Origin: Roseibium limicola
GTDB taxonomy: Bacteria > Pseudomonadota > Alphaproteobacteria > Rhizobiales > Stappiaceae
Assembly (NCBI RefSeq): GCF_017313085.1
Contig: NZ_JAFLNF010000002.1
Location: forward strand, 310,001-374,000
Length of the DNA: 64,000 bases
Reading direction: 5' to 3'
Under the pieces are notes generated by a model. The model saw only the letters and a program-made list of their open reading frames with translations, made no database searches and was not told the DNA's origin. How positions within the stretch are numbered: the first letter of the stretch is position 1; each line of letters opens with the position of its first letter. Shown piece by piece: positions 48,377 to 56,835 of the stretch. The translations under genes were made by a program, and so were the position numbers.

Positions 48377-48610
48377 GACATCCCCCGTACTGATCGGCAA
48401 CGCTTAGAGAATCACTTCGCACAAGCGTGAATGATTCGTTAACCAGGATTATAGAGGCGCATAGACGCAAGGGAAAAGGCAAGCAGATGGATCCACTTGT
48501 CTTTTCCCCGGCAACCTTGCATAGGCGAAGGGTATTCACAGGTCGCTAACGACCAGCGCAAAACACTGTTTGCGGTGAAGAGAGGTTTACTCGCGCTGAA
48601 GCGCGTCCTC

Positions 48611-49981
48611 TCAACGACCGTCCGGCGTGCGCAGTCCGAACCATTTATCGCGGACTTTCGCGTAATTGGCCTTCGGATCATAACGGCGCACATTGAGGTT
48701 CAGGTTGTCGACATCGAGCTTACCAACTGCAGCCAGAAGCTGATAACCGCTAACGATGCGGTTGCGCTGCGCAGTCACCAGATTGACCCGTTGATTGACC
48801 AGCTCCCGTTGGGCATCAAGCACATCCAAGGTGGTCCGCTGACCGACGCGCTGCTCTTCAAGCACGCCATCCAAAGCCAGCTGCTGCGCTTCAACAGCCG
48901 CCTGAGCCGCACTGATCGAAGCTTCCGCAGCTTGATAATTGCCCCAGGCCGAAATCACGTTGGCCCGAACACGATCCCGCGTGACATCAAGCTGCAAACG
49001 GGTTTGGCCGAGTTCCTGTTTGACCTGCCTAACAGCAGAATATTCAGCACCACCTTGGTAGATCGGAATGGATACCCGGCCGTAAATGGCAGCCGATGTG
49101 CTGCGATCAACATTGGCCGAAGGCTGCCAGTTCTGCGTGAGGGAGCCCTCGACGGAAACCGTCGGCAGCAAGGCCCCCTCGGCTGTTTTCACCGCGTAAA
49201 TCCCAGCATCGACCATGTGCTGCGCCTGCCGGATCAGAGGCTGCAGCTTGTCACTGGCCGCGATGGCAGCATCCAATGTTTCTGGGACAAGAATCCCGAC
49301 GGAAGTGCTTGCGGTCAGATTATTGGCTTCGATACCGACGATCTGGCGATAGATCGCCCGACTGGCATTGAGGTTGGCAAGAGACGCATTCAGACTGGCC
49401 TGTGCTTCAGAGCGCCGGGCATCGGCCTGGGACACATCCGTACGCGTGCCTTCCCCAACATCAAACCGGTCACGCGCTGCACGAACCTGCTCAACAAGGA
49501 AGTTCGTGTCGCTTCGCGAAAGAGAAACCAGAGCAGTATCGCGGATCACATCAACATAGGCCTGTGCTGCGGCCAGGAGGACATCCTGTTCAGTCGCGCT
49601 CAAGCTTTCCCGCTGCGCCAATACAACCGCTTCGGCCTGCTTGGTTGAATTCACCGTGCGAAAACCACGAAACAGAGCCTGGGTGAGTGTCAGCGAAAGT
49701 GAAGAATTGTTGCGATAGCTGTCGAAATTGTCGGTGCGCGAACGGACACTCCCGATGCTGGCAGTTGCGCTGACGGTTGGGCGCCAACCAGACAGGGCTT
49801 GAGGCACATTCTCATCAACGCCGCGCAATTGGGCGCGCGCCGCATTCAACGAGGGATTATTGCTGTAGGCGAGACCGAGAGCCTCCTGAATGCTTTCTGC
49901 CTGAACAGGGCTAAAGGCCACAGTCGTCAAGAGAGCCGCAATTCCAAAGGAAAATGCCTTCGATTTCATTCTTTTACGCAT
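48611..49981 (-). CDS. tolC: TolC-family outer membrane efflux protein
   Basis: A 456-residue outer membrane channel for type I secretion and multidrug efflux. The signal peptide (1-28, ending SPVQAES) is followed by two tandem OEP repeats rich in long helices, for example LGLAYSNNPSLNAARAQLR in the first and QVRAARDRFDVGEGTRTDVS / ALDGVLEEQRVGQRTTLDVL at the equivalent turns. AGGGG lies 6 bases before the ATG at 49981. No pump gene is adjacent, so it probably serves several partners. Upstream pcm-type gene on the same strand, 166 bp away. Confidence 0.95.
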   Translation of the reverse strand: MRKRMKSKAFSFGIAALLTTVAFSPVQAESIQEALGLAYSNNPSLNAARAQLRGVDENVPQALSGWRPTVSATASIGSVRSRTDNFDSYRNNSSLSLTLTQALFRGFRTVNSTKQAEAVVLAQRESLSATEQDVLLAAAQAYVDVIRDTALVSLSRSDTNFLVEQVRAARDRFDVGEGTRTDVSQADARRSEAQASLNASLANLNASRAIYRQIVGIEANNLTASTSVGILVPETLDAAIAASDKLQPLIRQAQHMVDAGIYAVKTAEGALLPTVSVEGSLTQNWQPSANVDRSTSAAIYGRVSIPIYQGGAEYSAVRQVKQELGQTRLQLDVTRDRVRANVISAWGNYQAAEASISAAQAAVEAQQLALDGVLEEQRVGQRTTLDVLDAQRELVNQRVNLVTAQRNRIVSGYQLLAAVGKLDVDNLNLNVRRYDPKANYAKVRDKWFGLRTPDGR

Positions 49982-50147
49982 TACTTACCCCTGCCATGTC
50001 ATCCGCAACGCGGCCAACCACGTGTAAACTGGACAGTACCGCCACGCAATGACACACACACTAATAGATTACTAATTCCCGACCTGCGACCATTGAGCAA
50101 CAGTTATTTGACAACCTTTGCTGCGAGACTTCTCTGGACCAATGATT

Positions 50148-50807
50148 TCAAAATTGGAATTCAGCGGGCCGATCAAACCCCGGCAGCGGACCGACGGAAG
50201 CGTTGAAGGCAAACCGACCGGAAGCCTTGCCACCAGCTTTTTGATAAAGCTGCACGGTACCTGCTCCACCCAGGCCTTCGACAACAACCAGACGCCCCCC
50301 ATCCTTGAGCTGGGACATCAAGGGAGCGGGAAGCTCCTCGACGGCACCATCAACGAAGATCACATCGTACGGGCCTTCGCTTGCAAGTCCCTCAGACAAC
50401 TTGCCCTCGACGACAGAGGCATTCTCGATGCCAAGCTCGACAATCGCTTCAGACGCCTGACGCGCCAGTGCCTCGTCTTCCTCGACAGCCACCACCGAAG
50501 CCGCCAAGTGCGACAACACTACGGTCGAGTAGCCAGACCCTGCGCCAATAACCAAAACCACGTCGTCAGGCCTGACAGCTGCCAACTGGACCATTTTCCC
50601 CATCACGTGAGGTTTGATCAGAACGCGCAAGCCGGAAGCATCAATTGCGATCTCCCGATCGATATAGGCAACAGCAGCCTTTGAAGCGGGAACAAACCGC
50701 TCGCGTGGCACAGCTTCCACCGCATCCAGAACACGATGATCGGTCACGTCATTGGTGCGCAGCTGGCAATCCACCATCTTGCGGCGGGACTGGGCAAAAT
50801 CAGTCAT
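50148..50807 (-). CDS. Protein-L-isoaspartate O-methyltransferase family protein
   Basis: A 219-residue SAM-dependent methyltransferase of the PCMT family. The SAM-binding loop VLVIGAGSGYSTVVLSHLA and the acidic strand end VVAVEEDEALARQA are visible. The segment before it (SGLRVLIKPHVMGKMVQLA) replaces the substrate-binding TISQPYMVA of true Pcm, so repair activity is uncertain. The ATG at 50807 (MTDFAQSRRKMVDCQ) has GAGGG before it. Next to tolC, as commonly seen in Hyphomicrobiales. Confidence 0.88.
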   Translation of the reverse strand: MTDFAQSRRKMVDCQLRTNDVTDHRVLDAVEAVPRERFVPASKAAVAYIDREIAIDASGLRVLIKPHVMGKMVQLAAVRPDDVVLVIGAGSGYSTVVLSHLAASVVAVEEDEALARQASEAIVELGIENASVVEGKLSEGLASEGPYDVIFVDGAVEELPAPLMSQLKDGGRLVVVEGLGGAGTVQLYQKAGGKASGRFAFNASVGPLPGFDRPAEFQF

Positions 50808-51127
50808 TGGACCCTCTTTTCCGAATTCGGCCTCTCTGACCCGGTTCCTTACAAAGGACAGCGCCTTGTGACAAGCGCTTGATTGCCGCACGAGACACGC
50901 CTGGCACGCTTTACCCGCCGCACAGGAACAGGTCAAAACCGGCACGCAATGAATATGACGCTACGACATCGGAACATTAACGCAAACGCAGTCTGCAACC
51001 AGCAAATTTCATCCACACCTTAAGGCTAATTCGACAAATAGACCATTGAGGTTTTCGGAAGGCTCTGGTAATCACCACCGCCATTGGTTGACGTGATAAT
51101 CACCACCACGTCAGCGTTTAGATTGAA
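50808..51127. other. Intergenic region before tRNA-Cys
   Basis: 320 bp with no gene. It holds the promoter of the methyltransferase (minus) and of tRNA-Cys (plus). A short imperfect direct repeat (GTAATCACCACCGCC near 51068 and ATAATCACCACCACG near 51094) is visible. Confidence 0.4.
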
Positions 51128-51201
51128 GGCCTCTTGGCGGAGTGGTGACGCAGCGGATTGCAAATCCGTGTACGCCGGTTCGATTCCGGCAGAGGCCTCC
51201 A
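51128..51201 (+). tRNA. tRNA-Cys (GCA)
   Basis: A 74-nt cloverleaf with GGCCTCT/AGAGGCC acceptor stem, GGTTCGATTCC T-arm and encoded CCA. The anticodon loop TTGCAAA gives GCA, cysteine. Confidence 0.97.
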
Positions 51202-51311
51202 TTTTCTTCTCTGAATTGCAGCAGCCGCGACTTGCACGCGAGAGTGCGACGCGCGTCGACCATGGCGCGAAGCAAACCAGAGGTCTTCCCCCGCCGCTCC
51301 GCTACGGCCCC

Positions 51312-51962
51312 TCAGGGAAGCTCGGCTCCGGCAACAGACCAGGGCTCCTGAACACCTTCCTCGACCCAGGTTTTCACGGCTGGATGCGCCATCACCGCCT
51401 CCATATAGGCCTTGCTGCGCCCCTTGACCGGTAAGCCGTAGGTCGAAATCCGGAAGACCACCGGTGCATACATGGCATCTGCGGCCGAGAAATCACCAAA
51501 CAGGTAAGGTCCAGAGCTGGCCTCAAGGCACATTGTCCAGATCGCTTCAATCCTTGCGATGTCTGCCAGCACTTCTTGTCCGACGGAGAGCGTTTCCGGC
51601 GCCCGCCGCAGGTTCATAGGACAGGCAGACCGTAGCGCAGAAAACCCTGTGGCCATTTCAGTGGAAACAGCACGGGCATAAGCGCGCTCAGTCACTTTCC
51701 TCGGCCATATTTCCGCGTCCGGAAACAGCTCCGCGACATACTCGATAATCGCGAGGCTTTCCCAGACTTCCAGCTGCCCGTCTTTCAGACATGGAACCTT
51801 GCCAGAGTTGGAGACCGCCTTGATGTTGGGGTTTCCAGCCTCGAAATCAAAGGGGATCAGCTCTTCGCGAAACGGAACCCCAGCCGCCTTCAAGGCCACC
51901 CAGGCCCGCATGGACCAGGACGAATAATTCTTGTTTCCGATGTAAAGCAGCAGATCGGTCAT
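51312..51962 (-). CDS. Glutathione S-transferase-like protein
   Basis: A 216-residue protein with an N-terminal thioredoxin-like GST domain (LLLYIGNKNYSSWSMRAWVALKA, cis-proline in SGKVPCLKDG, glutathione-binding ESLAIIEYVAE) and a helical C-terminal domain (about 90-205, LFGDFSAADAMYAPVVFRI). The serine in NYSSWSMR is at the catalytic position, giving a Ser-type rather than Cys-type active site. Start at 51962 with GGGAGG upstream. Single gene; substrate unknown. Confidence 0.9.
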   Translation of the reverse strand: MTDLLLYIGNKNYSSWSMRAWVALKAAGVPFREELIPFDFEAGNPNIKAVSNSGKVPCLKDGQLEVWESLAIIEYVAELFPDAEIWPRKVTERAYARAVSTEMATGFSALRSACPMNLRRAPETLSVGQEVLADIARIEAIWTMCLEASSGPYLFGDFSAADAMYAPVVFRISTYGLPVKGRSKAYMEAVMAHPAVKTWVEEGVQEPWSVAGAELP

Positions 51963-52299
51963 GCGTGCATTCCTCCCACAGTGATCCCCTTTGGGATCGT
52001 CCACCTGACGAAAAAAACGGAGATCGGTGCCGGATCGCCACACCTTGTCCAGGCAGAGCCTGTAACCCTAGGCCATCCCCCCTCCAAAAACCAATGAACA
52101 GCCATCACGTCTCCATCACGCTTGCTGATGGTTGGTGTCACCACTCCGGCATCTGTCAGAACTGCCATAACGCTCTGCGTGGTGGCTCGCCTTCAACTGC
52201 AGGCAGACAAACAAACTCGCCCCAGCGTCCTGTTGCGCCTATACACGCGCCCTGCTCCTGCTTTATGTCTCAGCTATGCGAAATGTAGGGAACTGAAGC
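51963..52299. other. Divergent intergenic region before cobC
   Basis: About 340 bp. I looked for a second cobalamin riboswitch (AGCCAGGAGACC and CCCCCGCAACTGTAA-type boxes) ahead of cobC and found none. It holds the cobC promoter and that of the GST-like gene. Confidence 0.5.
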
Positions 52300-53316
52300 A
52301 TGCGTCACGGTGGGGATTTGGGCGAAGCGATCGAAGCTTTCGGCGGGAAGACTGAGGAATGGCTCGACCTATCGACCGGCATCAACCCTCACGCCTACCC
52401 ATATGACGCACTCCTCACAGCCGAGGACTGGGCCCGGCTGCCGTCGGCTTCCCGACAGACTGACCTGCTGCAGGCAGCACGCACTGCCTATGCAGTGCCG
52501 AAGCCCCTGTCCCTTGTGGCTGCTCCCGGCACCCAGGTCCTGATCTCCCTACTGCCCGATTGCCTGCCTGCCGGTCATGTTCACATTCTGGGCCCGACCT
52601 ACGCCAGCCATGCCCATGCCTGGACCCGGGCCGGGCATGATCTGACAGAAGCAAATACGTTCGAGGGCCTTCTGCAGGGTTTGAAGACCTCGCCAGGGCA
52701 TGTCGTGCTCGTCAATCCGAACAACCCGGATGGCCGCAAGTTCAAGCCCGCGGCGGTGCTGGCGTTGGCTCAACACCTCCGGACCACCGGTCATGTGCTG
52801 ATCATCGACGAAGCCTTCTCCGACTGCCTGCCTGAACTCAGCCTGCTTCCCCACCTGACACGAGAACATAATGTCCTCGTGTTACGTTCATTCGGCAAAT
52901 TCTACGGGTTGGCCGGGCTGCGGCTAGGCTTCCTCGCAGGACCTGCCAACTTCTGCGGTGCCCTGGTGATGAAACTCGACAGCTGGGCCATCAGTGGTCC
53001 AGCTGTGGCTATTGGCACGAAGGCTCTCTCCGACACGAGCTGGCGCCAGGCCATGCAGGTCCAGCTGTCGAAAGAGATGGACAGCCTGATGTCGGTCCTG
53101 AGCAGCAATGGCCTCGACATCATCGGCCATACGCCGCTCTTCGTTCTGACAGAAACTGCCAATGCCACCGCCCTGCACCAGGCGCTGGCGCGCCAACGGA
53201 TCTGGACCCGTCGTTTCGACCACTCCCCAACCCGGTTAAGGTTTGGACTGCCAAATTCTATGGACGGCCTTCTCAGGCTGGCAAGAACGCTTGCAGGCCT
53301 CCTACCGCTTCCCTGA
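52300..53316 (+). CDS. cobC: Threonine-phosphate decarboxylase (cobalamin synthesis)
   Basis: A 338-residue PLP enzyme that makes (R)-1-amino-2-propanol phosphate, the linker of the nucleotide loop of cobalamin. It starts MRHGGDLGEAIEAFGG, which is typical of this subfamily, with GINPHAYP for the phosphate pocket, VNPNNPDGRKF, and the cofactor lysine in RSFGKFYGLAGLRLGF. Named CobC in the P. denitrificans scheme (CobD in Salmonella). Followed 37 bp later by the cobinamide synthase gene, with which it forms a two-gene plus-strand unit converging on cobQ. Confidence 0.94.
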   Translation: MRHGGDLGEAIEAFGGKTEEWLDLSTGINPHAYPYDALLTAEDWARLPSASRQTDLLQAARTAYAVPKPLSLVAAPGTQVLISLLPDCLPAGHVHILGPTYASHAHAWTRAGHDLTEANTFEGLLQGLKTSPGHVVLVNPNNPDGRKFKPAAVLALAQHLRTTGHVLIIDEAFSDCLPELSLLPHLTREHNVLVLRSFGKFYGLAGLRLGFLAGPANFCGALVMKLDSWAISGPAVAIGTKALSDTSWRQAMQVQLSKEMDSLMSVLSSNGLDIIGHTPLFVLTETANATALHQALARQRIWTRRFDHSPTRLRFGLPNSMDGLLRLARTLAGLLPLP

Positions 53317-53353
53317 ACCACCTTAGCGACCCTGTTTTTGCGATCTGGAACTG

Positions 53354-54331
53354 ATGCTGATCTGGTCTGACACCTTGCTGCTTCTTCTTGCCGCCCTCGT
53401 CCTGGACGCTGTCGTCGGTGATCCGGATTGGCTTTGGCGTAAACTTCCCCACCCTGTCGTGTGGATCGGCAAACTGATCGAGACGCTGGACCGACGGTGG
53501 AACCTCAAGACCCACAAGAGCGCACAGCGAAAGAAAGCCGGCCTTATCCTTCTGCTGGTCATGCTGGTCGGCAGTCTGGTCGTCGGCTCAGCTCTGCATC
53601 AACTGGCAGCCTCCCTGCCCTACGGCGAGCTGATCATTGTTCTGGCCGCAGCAATCCTACTCGCGCAAAACAGCCTCTACCGCCATGTAGCAGCGGTCCG
53701 CAACGCCCTGCGGGACGATGGCCTGGCCGGGGGGCGCAATGCAGTCTCGATGATTGTCGGGCGCGATCCTGAAAAGCTGGACACAGCGGGCGTGTCGCGC
53801 GCCGCCATTGAGTCAGCGGCGGAAAACCTGTCGGACGGCATCGTCGCTCCGGTCTTCTGGTTTGCTGTGCTTGGGCTGCCTGGCCTGATCGCCTATAAGG
53901 CAGTCAACACCGCCGACAGCATGATCGGCCACAAGACCGCCAACTATCTGGACTTCGGCTGGGCCGCCGCGAGGTTTGACGACCTTATAAACCTGCCGGC
54001 CTCACGCCTGACCGGGCTGATGATCGCAGTTGCGGCGCCGCTGGTTGGCGGCTCGCCACGGGCTGCTCTCCGGACCGTCCAACACGATGCGAAACGCCAC
54101 AGGTCTCCCAATGCCGGATGGCCGGAAGCAGCGATGGCCGGCAGTCTGGGCATCGCGCTCGCTGGCCCCCGCGTCTACGCAGATTATGAAGTCCGTGACC
54201 CCTACATGAACCCGCAAGGACGCAAGAATGCCACTGCGAGCGATGTCAGCAAGGCATTGACCCTGTTGCGGGGCGTTTTCGCGCTTCAATTTCTGGCAGT
54301 GGCCGGATTGACCTTGGTTTTCATGACTTAA
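53354..54331 (+). CDS. cobD: Adenosylcobinamide-phosphate synthase
   Basis: A 325-residue inner membrane enzyme (CbiB in Salmonella naming) that attaches aminopropanol phosphate to adenosylcobyric acid. The N-terminal motif LDAVVGDPDWLWRKLPHPV and the segment GRNAVSMIVGRDPEKLD, with ESAAENLSDGIVAPVFWF, are family signatures. Several transmembrane helices are apparent. It is paired with cobC, which supplies its substrate, and ends 26 bp from the convergent cobQ stop, with no terminator hairpin between. Confidence 0.95.
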   Translation: MLIWSDTLLLLLAALVLDAVVGDPDWLWRKLPHPVVWIGKLIETLDRRWNLKTHKSAQRKKAGLILLLVMLVGSLVVGSALHQLAASLPYGELIIVLAAAILLAQNSLYRHVAAVRNALRDDGLAGGRNAVSMIVGRDPEKLDTAGVSRAAIESAAENLSDGIVAPVFWFAVLGLPGLIAYKAVNTADSMIGHKTANYLDFGWAAARFDDLINLPASRLTGLMIAVAAPLVGGSPRAALRTVQHDAKRHRSPNAGWPEAAMAGSLGIALAGPRVYADYEVRDPYMNPQGRKNATASDVSKALTLLRGVFALQFLAVAGLTLVFMT

Positions 54332-54357
54332 GGGGCAAAGAGCAGCTGACCCATTGC

Positions 54358-55848
54358 TTAGAAGTCGAAGATCGTTTCCGTCCTGCTCTTGGCGATTTGA
54401 AACAGCTGCTCAGCATCCATGCAAGTCTCGAGGTGAGCTGCCAATTCGTCCAGAACCTGATCGATCTGGACATTATACGCCAAACTGCTTTCTCCCCCCA
54501 ACTCTGCCAGGAAAGCCTTGCGCAAAGGATCCGCTCCGAACAGCCCGTGCACATAAGTGCCGCTGACGAGGCCATCCGCAGAAACAGCTCCCTCCGCCCG
54601 CTCGCCTTGCAGTCGGACGAAAGGACGCTGCGTATCCGGACCAGCTGTTCGTCCAATATGGATTTCGTAACCCGTGAGGGCCGCGCTGCTGGCCACATGC
54701 TGGCCGGCGACGACCGTAAGCGCTTTCTCCGGCGTGAGAACCGTATCTACATCGAGGAACCCCAGACCACGCACGCTCCCAGAAGCCCCTTCGATACCGT
54801 CTGGATCAGAAACGGTTTGCCCCAGCATCTGGTAGCCGCCACAGACCCCCAGAATGCGTCCGCCGCGTCGATGATGCGCCTTCAGATCAATGTCCCAGCC
54901 CTGCTCGTGGAAAAAGGCGAGATCGGCCATGGTCGACTTCGATCCGGGCAGAAGGACCAGGTCCGCATCCCCCGGCAAGGCCTGCCCCGCATGGATCAAC
55001 TCCAGGGTGACCCCGTCTTCAAGACGCAGGGGGTCCAGATCATCGAAATTGGCAATGCGCGAGGGAACCGGCACGATAATTTTCACCGGCCCGTTGCCAC
55101 GCCCGTTTGCGAGTCCGAGCGCATCCTCGGCCGGCAACTTCCAGGCATCAGTAAACCATGGCACCACCCCGAGACCACGCCAGCCGGTTCGTGATTCAAT
55201 CTCCAGCATGCCGTCTTCAAACAGGCTCGGGTCGCCGCGAAAACGATTGATGAAAAAGCCCTCAATGCGGATCCGCTCGGCAGCTTCAAGAACAGTATGG
55301 GTACCGACAAGTGAGGCAATAACTCCGCCACGGTCGATGTCGCCGCAGAGGATCACCGGTAGGTTGACCGCTTCGGCAAACCCCATATTGGCAATATCGC
55401 CAGACCGCAGATTGATCTCCGCCGGACTTCCGGCCCCTTCGACCAGCACCAGATCGCAATCGGATTCAATTTCTGAGAAACTCTCAATAACCCTCGGAAG
55501 CAATTCAGCTTTGTGCTGACCATACTCCCGCGCCTTCATCGTCCCAAAACGCTTGCCCTGCACGATAACCTGCGAACCTGTCTCACTTTCCGGCTTGAGC
55601 AGGATCGGGTTCATGTGAATCGACAGAGGTTGCCGAGCCGCCATGGCCTGTAATGCCTGCGCCCGACCGATTTCCCCACCATCCACCGTGACAGCCGCGT
55701 TGTTCGACATGTTCTGCGGCTTGAACGGCATGACCTTGAGGCCGCGATTGGCAAACAGCCGGCACAGCCCGGCCACGATCAAGCTCTTGCCAACATTCGA
55801 GCCGGTGCCCTGGATCATCAGGGCGGGAGTTTTTGCCAACGTCATCAT
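54358..55848 (-). CDS. cobQ: Cobyric acid synthase
   Basis: A 496-residue glutamine-dependent amidotransferase that amidates the b, d, e and g side chains of adenosylcobyrinic diamide. The N-terminal ATPase domain has the P-loop-like GTGSNVGKS (14-22). The C-terminal glutaminase domain has the nucleophile Cys336 in [10 protein letters not shown] and the histidine in [10 protein letters not shown]. Its ATG overlaps the stop of the YrhK-like gene (ATGA), so translation is probably coupled. Last gene of the minus-strand cob operon. Confidence 0.97.
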   Translation of the reverse strand: MMTLAKTPALMIQGTGSNVGKSLIVAGLCRLFANRGLKVMPFKPQNMSNNAAVTVDGGEIGRAQALQAMAARQPLSIHMNPILLKPESETGSQVIVQGKRFGTMKAREYGQHKAELLPRVIESFSEIESDCDLVLVEGAGSPAEINLRSGDIANMGFAEAVNLPVILCGDIDRGGVIASLVGTHTVLEAAERIRIEGFFINRFRGDPSLFEDGMLEIESRTGWRGLGVVPWFTDAWKLPAEDALGLANGRGNGPVKIIVPVPSRIANFDDLDPLRLEDGVTLELIHAGQALPGDADLVLLPGSKSTMADLAFFHEQGWDIDLKAHHRRGGRILGVCGGYQMLGQTVSDPDGIEGASGSVRGLGFLDVDTVLTPEKALTVVAGQHVASSAALTGYEIHIGRTAGPDTQRPFVRLQGERAEGAVSADGLVSGTYVHGLFGADPLRKAFLAELGGESSLAYNVQIDQVLDELAAHLETCMDAEQLFQIAKSRTETIFDF

Positions 55849-56156
55849 TTGGTGCTTTCGGTCACATCAAGGCCCGTCTCCAGTCCCAGGGGCAGAAATT
55901 CCTTTGGGACTGGCAAGCGCGCCAGATGCAACTCCAACATCAGTCGGATCGTCGGGCGCACGGCAAACAGAACCGAGCCAACGACGAACAACCACGTTCC
56001 GGCGTAGGTCAGGCTCTCATAGAAAAAGAAAACGCTGCCGATAATGAACATGACGGCAGCAAGGAACTCCACCAGCGTGCGCGCCAGTTCATAGCGGCGC
56101 ACGACCTCAGTATGGGTATGACTGGCCGTGCGCAGCCGTTGATTAAAGGGCTTCAT
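55845..56156 (-). CDS. YrhK-like small membrane protein in the cob operon
   Basis: A 103-residue protein with a charged N-terminus and two transmembrane helices (about 27-47 and 52-68). The pattern [21 protein letters not shown] ... [20 protein letters not shown] matches the YrhK domain family as I remember it; its function is unknown. It starts 46 bp after cobO and overlaps cobQ by 4 bases, so it is embedded in the cobalamin operon and under the same riboswitch. A role linked to cobalamin or cobalt at the membrane is conceivable, but only position supports it. Confidence 0.8.
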   Translation of the reverse strand: MKPFNQRLRTASHTHTEVVRRYELARTLVEFLAAVMFIIGSVFFFYESLTYAGTWLFVVGSVLFAVRPTIRLMLELHLARLPVPKEFLPLGLETGLDVTESTK

Positions 56157-56202
56157 GAATTAAGTCCAACTTCGGAAGGTGACAGAATGGGAAGCAGTGC
56201 TC

Positions 56203-56835
56203 TTAGAATTCAATGCCTTCCTGTGGCTTCACACCAGAGCGGAAAGGATGCTTTATCTGGGTCATGTCCGTCACCAGATCAGCAATCTCGATCAGCTCTT
56301 CCTTGGCGTTGCGCCCGGTGATGACCACATGGACATCTTCCGGCTTTTCATCGCGCAGGAACGCGACGATTTCCTCGATGGGGATGTAATCATAGCGCAG
56401 CACAATATTCAGTTCGTCGCATAGCACCAGTCGGTGTTCGCCGCTCGTGATCATCTCTTTGGCAGCCTCCCAGGCCTGACGGGCTGCTGCAATGTCTCGC
56501 TGGCGATCCTGGGTTTCCCAAGTAAAGCCCTCACCCATGCGTTTGACGGTGACCAGATCGGAGAAGCGATCCAGCGCCATGCGCTCGCCGGTTTCCAGCC
56601 GTCCCTTGACGAACTGCACGACGCCAACGGAATGACCATGACCGAGCGAGCGGAACACCATGCCGAAGCCGGCGGTGGACTTGCCCTTGCCCTTGCCTGT
56701 GTGGACGATAAGCAGACCCTTTTCGATGGTCTTGGTCGCCATGATCTTGTCGCGAGCGGCTTTCTTCTTGCGCATTTTCTCTGCATGACGGGCGTCGAGT
56801 TCTTCCTCGGACAGGTCCTGGGTCTTGTCGCTCAC
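56203..56835 (-). CDS. cobO: Cob(I)yrinic acid a,c-diamide adenosyltransferase
   Basis: A 210-residue CobA/CobO-type ATP:corrinoid adenosyltransferase that adds the upper 5'-deoxyadenosyl ligand. The P-loop is HTGKGKGKST (44-53), followed by FVKGRLETGER and the LVLCDELNIVLRYDYI Walker-B-like segment. I chose the GTG at 56835 with AAAGGA 8 bases upstream; it overlaps the cobN stop as GTGA, indicating coupling. An upstream ATG-type frame to 56907 overlaps cobN further and lacks support. Confidence 0.96.
   Translation of the reverse strand: MSDKTQDLSEEELDARHAEKMRKKKAARDKIMATKTIEKGLLIVHTGKGKGKSTAGFGMVFRSLGHGHSVGVVQFVKGRLETGERMALDRFSDLVTVKRMGEGFTWETQDRQRDIAAARQAWEAAKEMITSGEHRLVLCDELNIVLRYDYIPIEEIVAFLRDEKPEDVHVVITGRNAKEELIEIADLVTDMTQIKHPFRSGVKPQEGIEF

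Noticed and set aside
51963..52299. Second cobalamin riboswitch ahead of cobC
   Set aside because: None of the conserved aptamer boxes are present on the plus strand.
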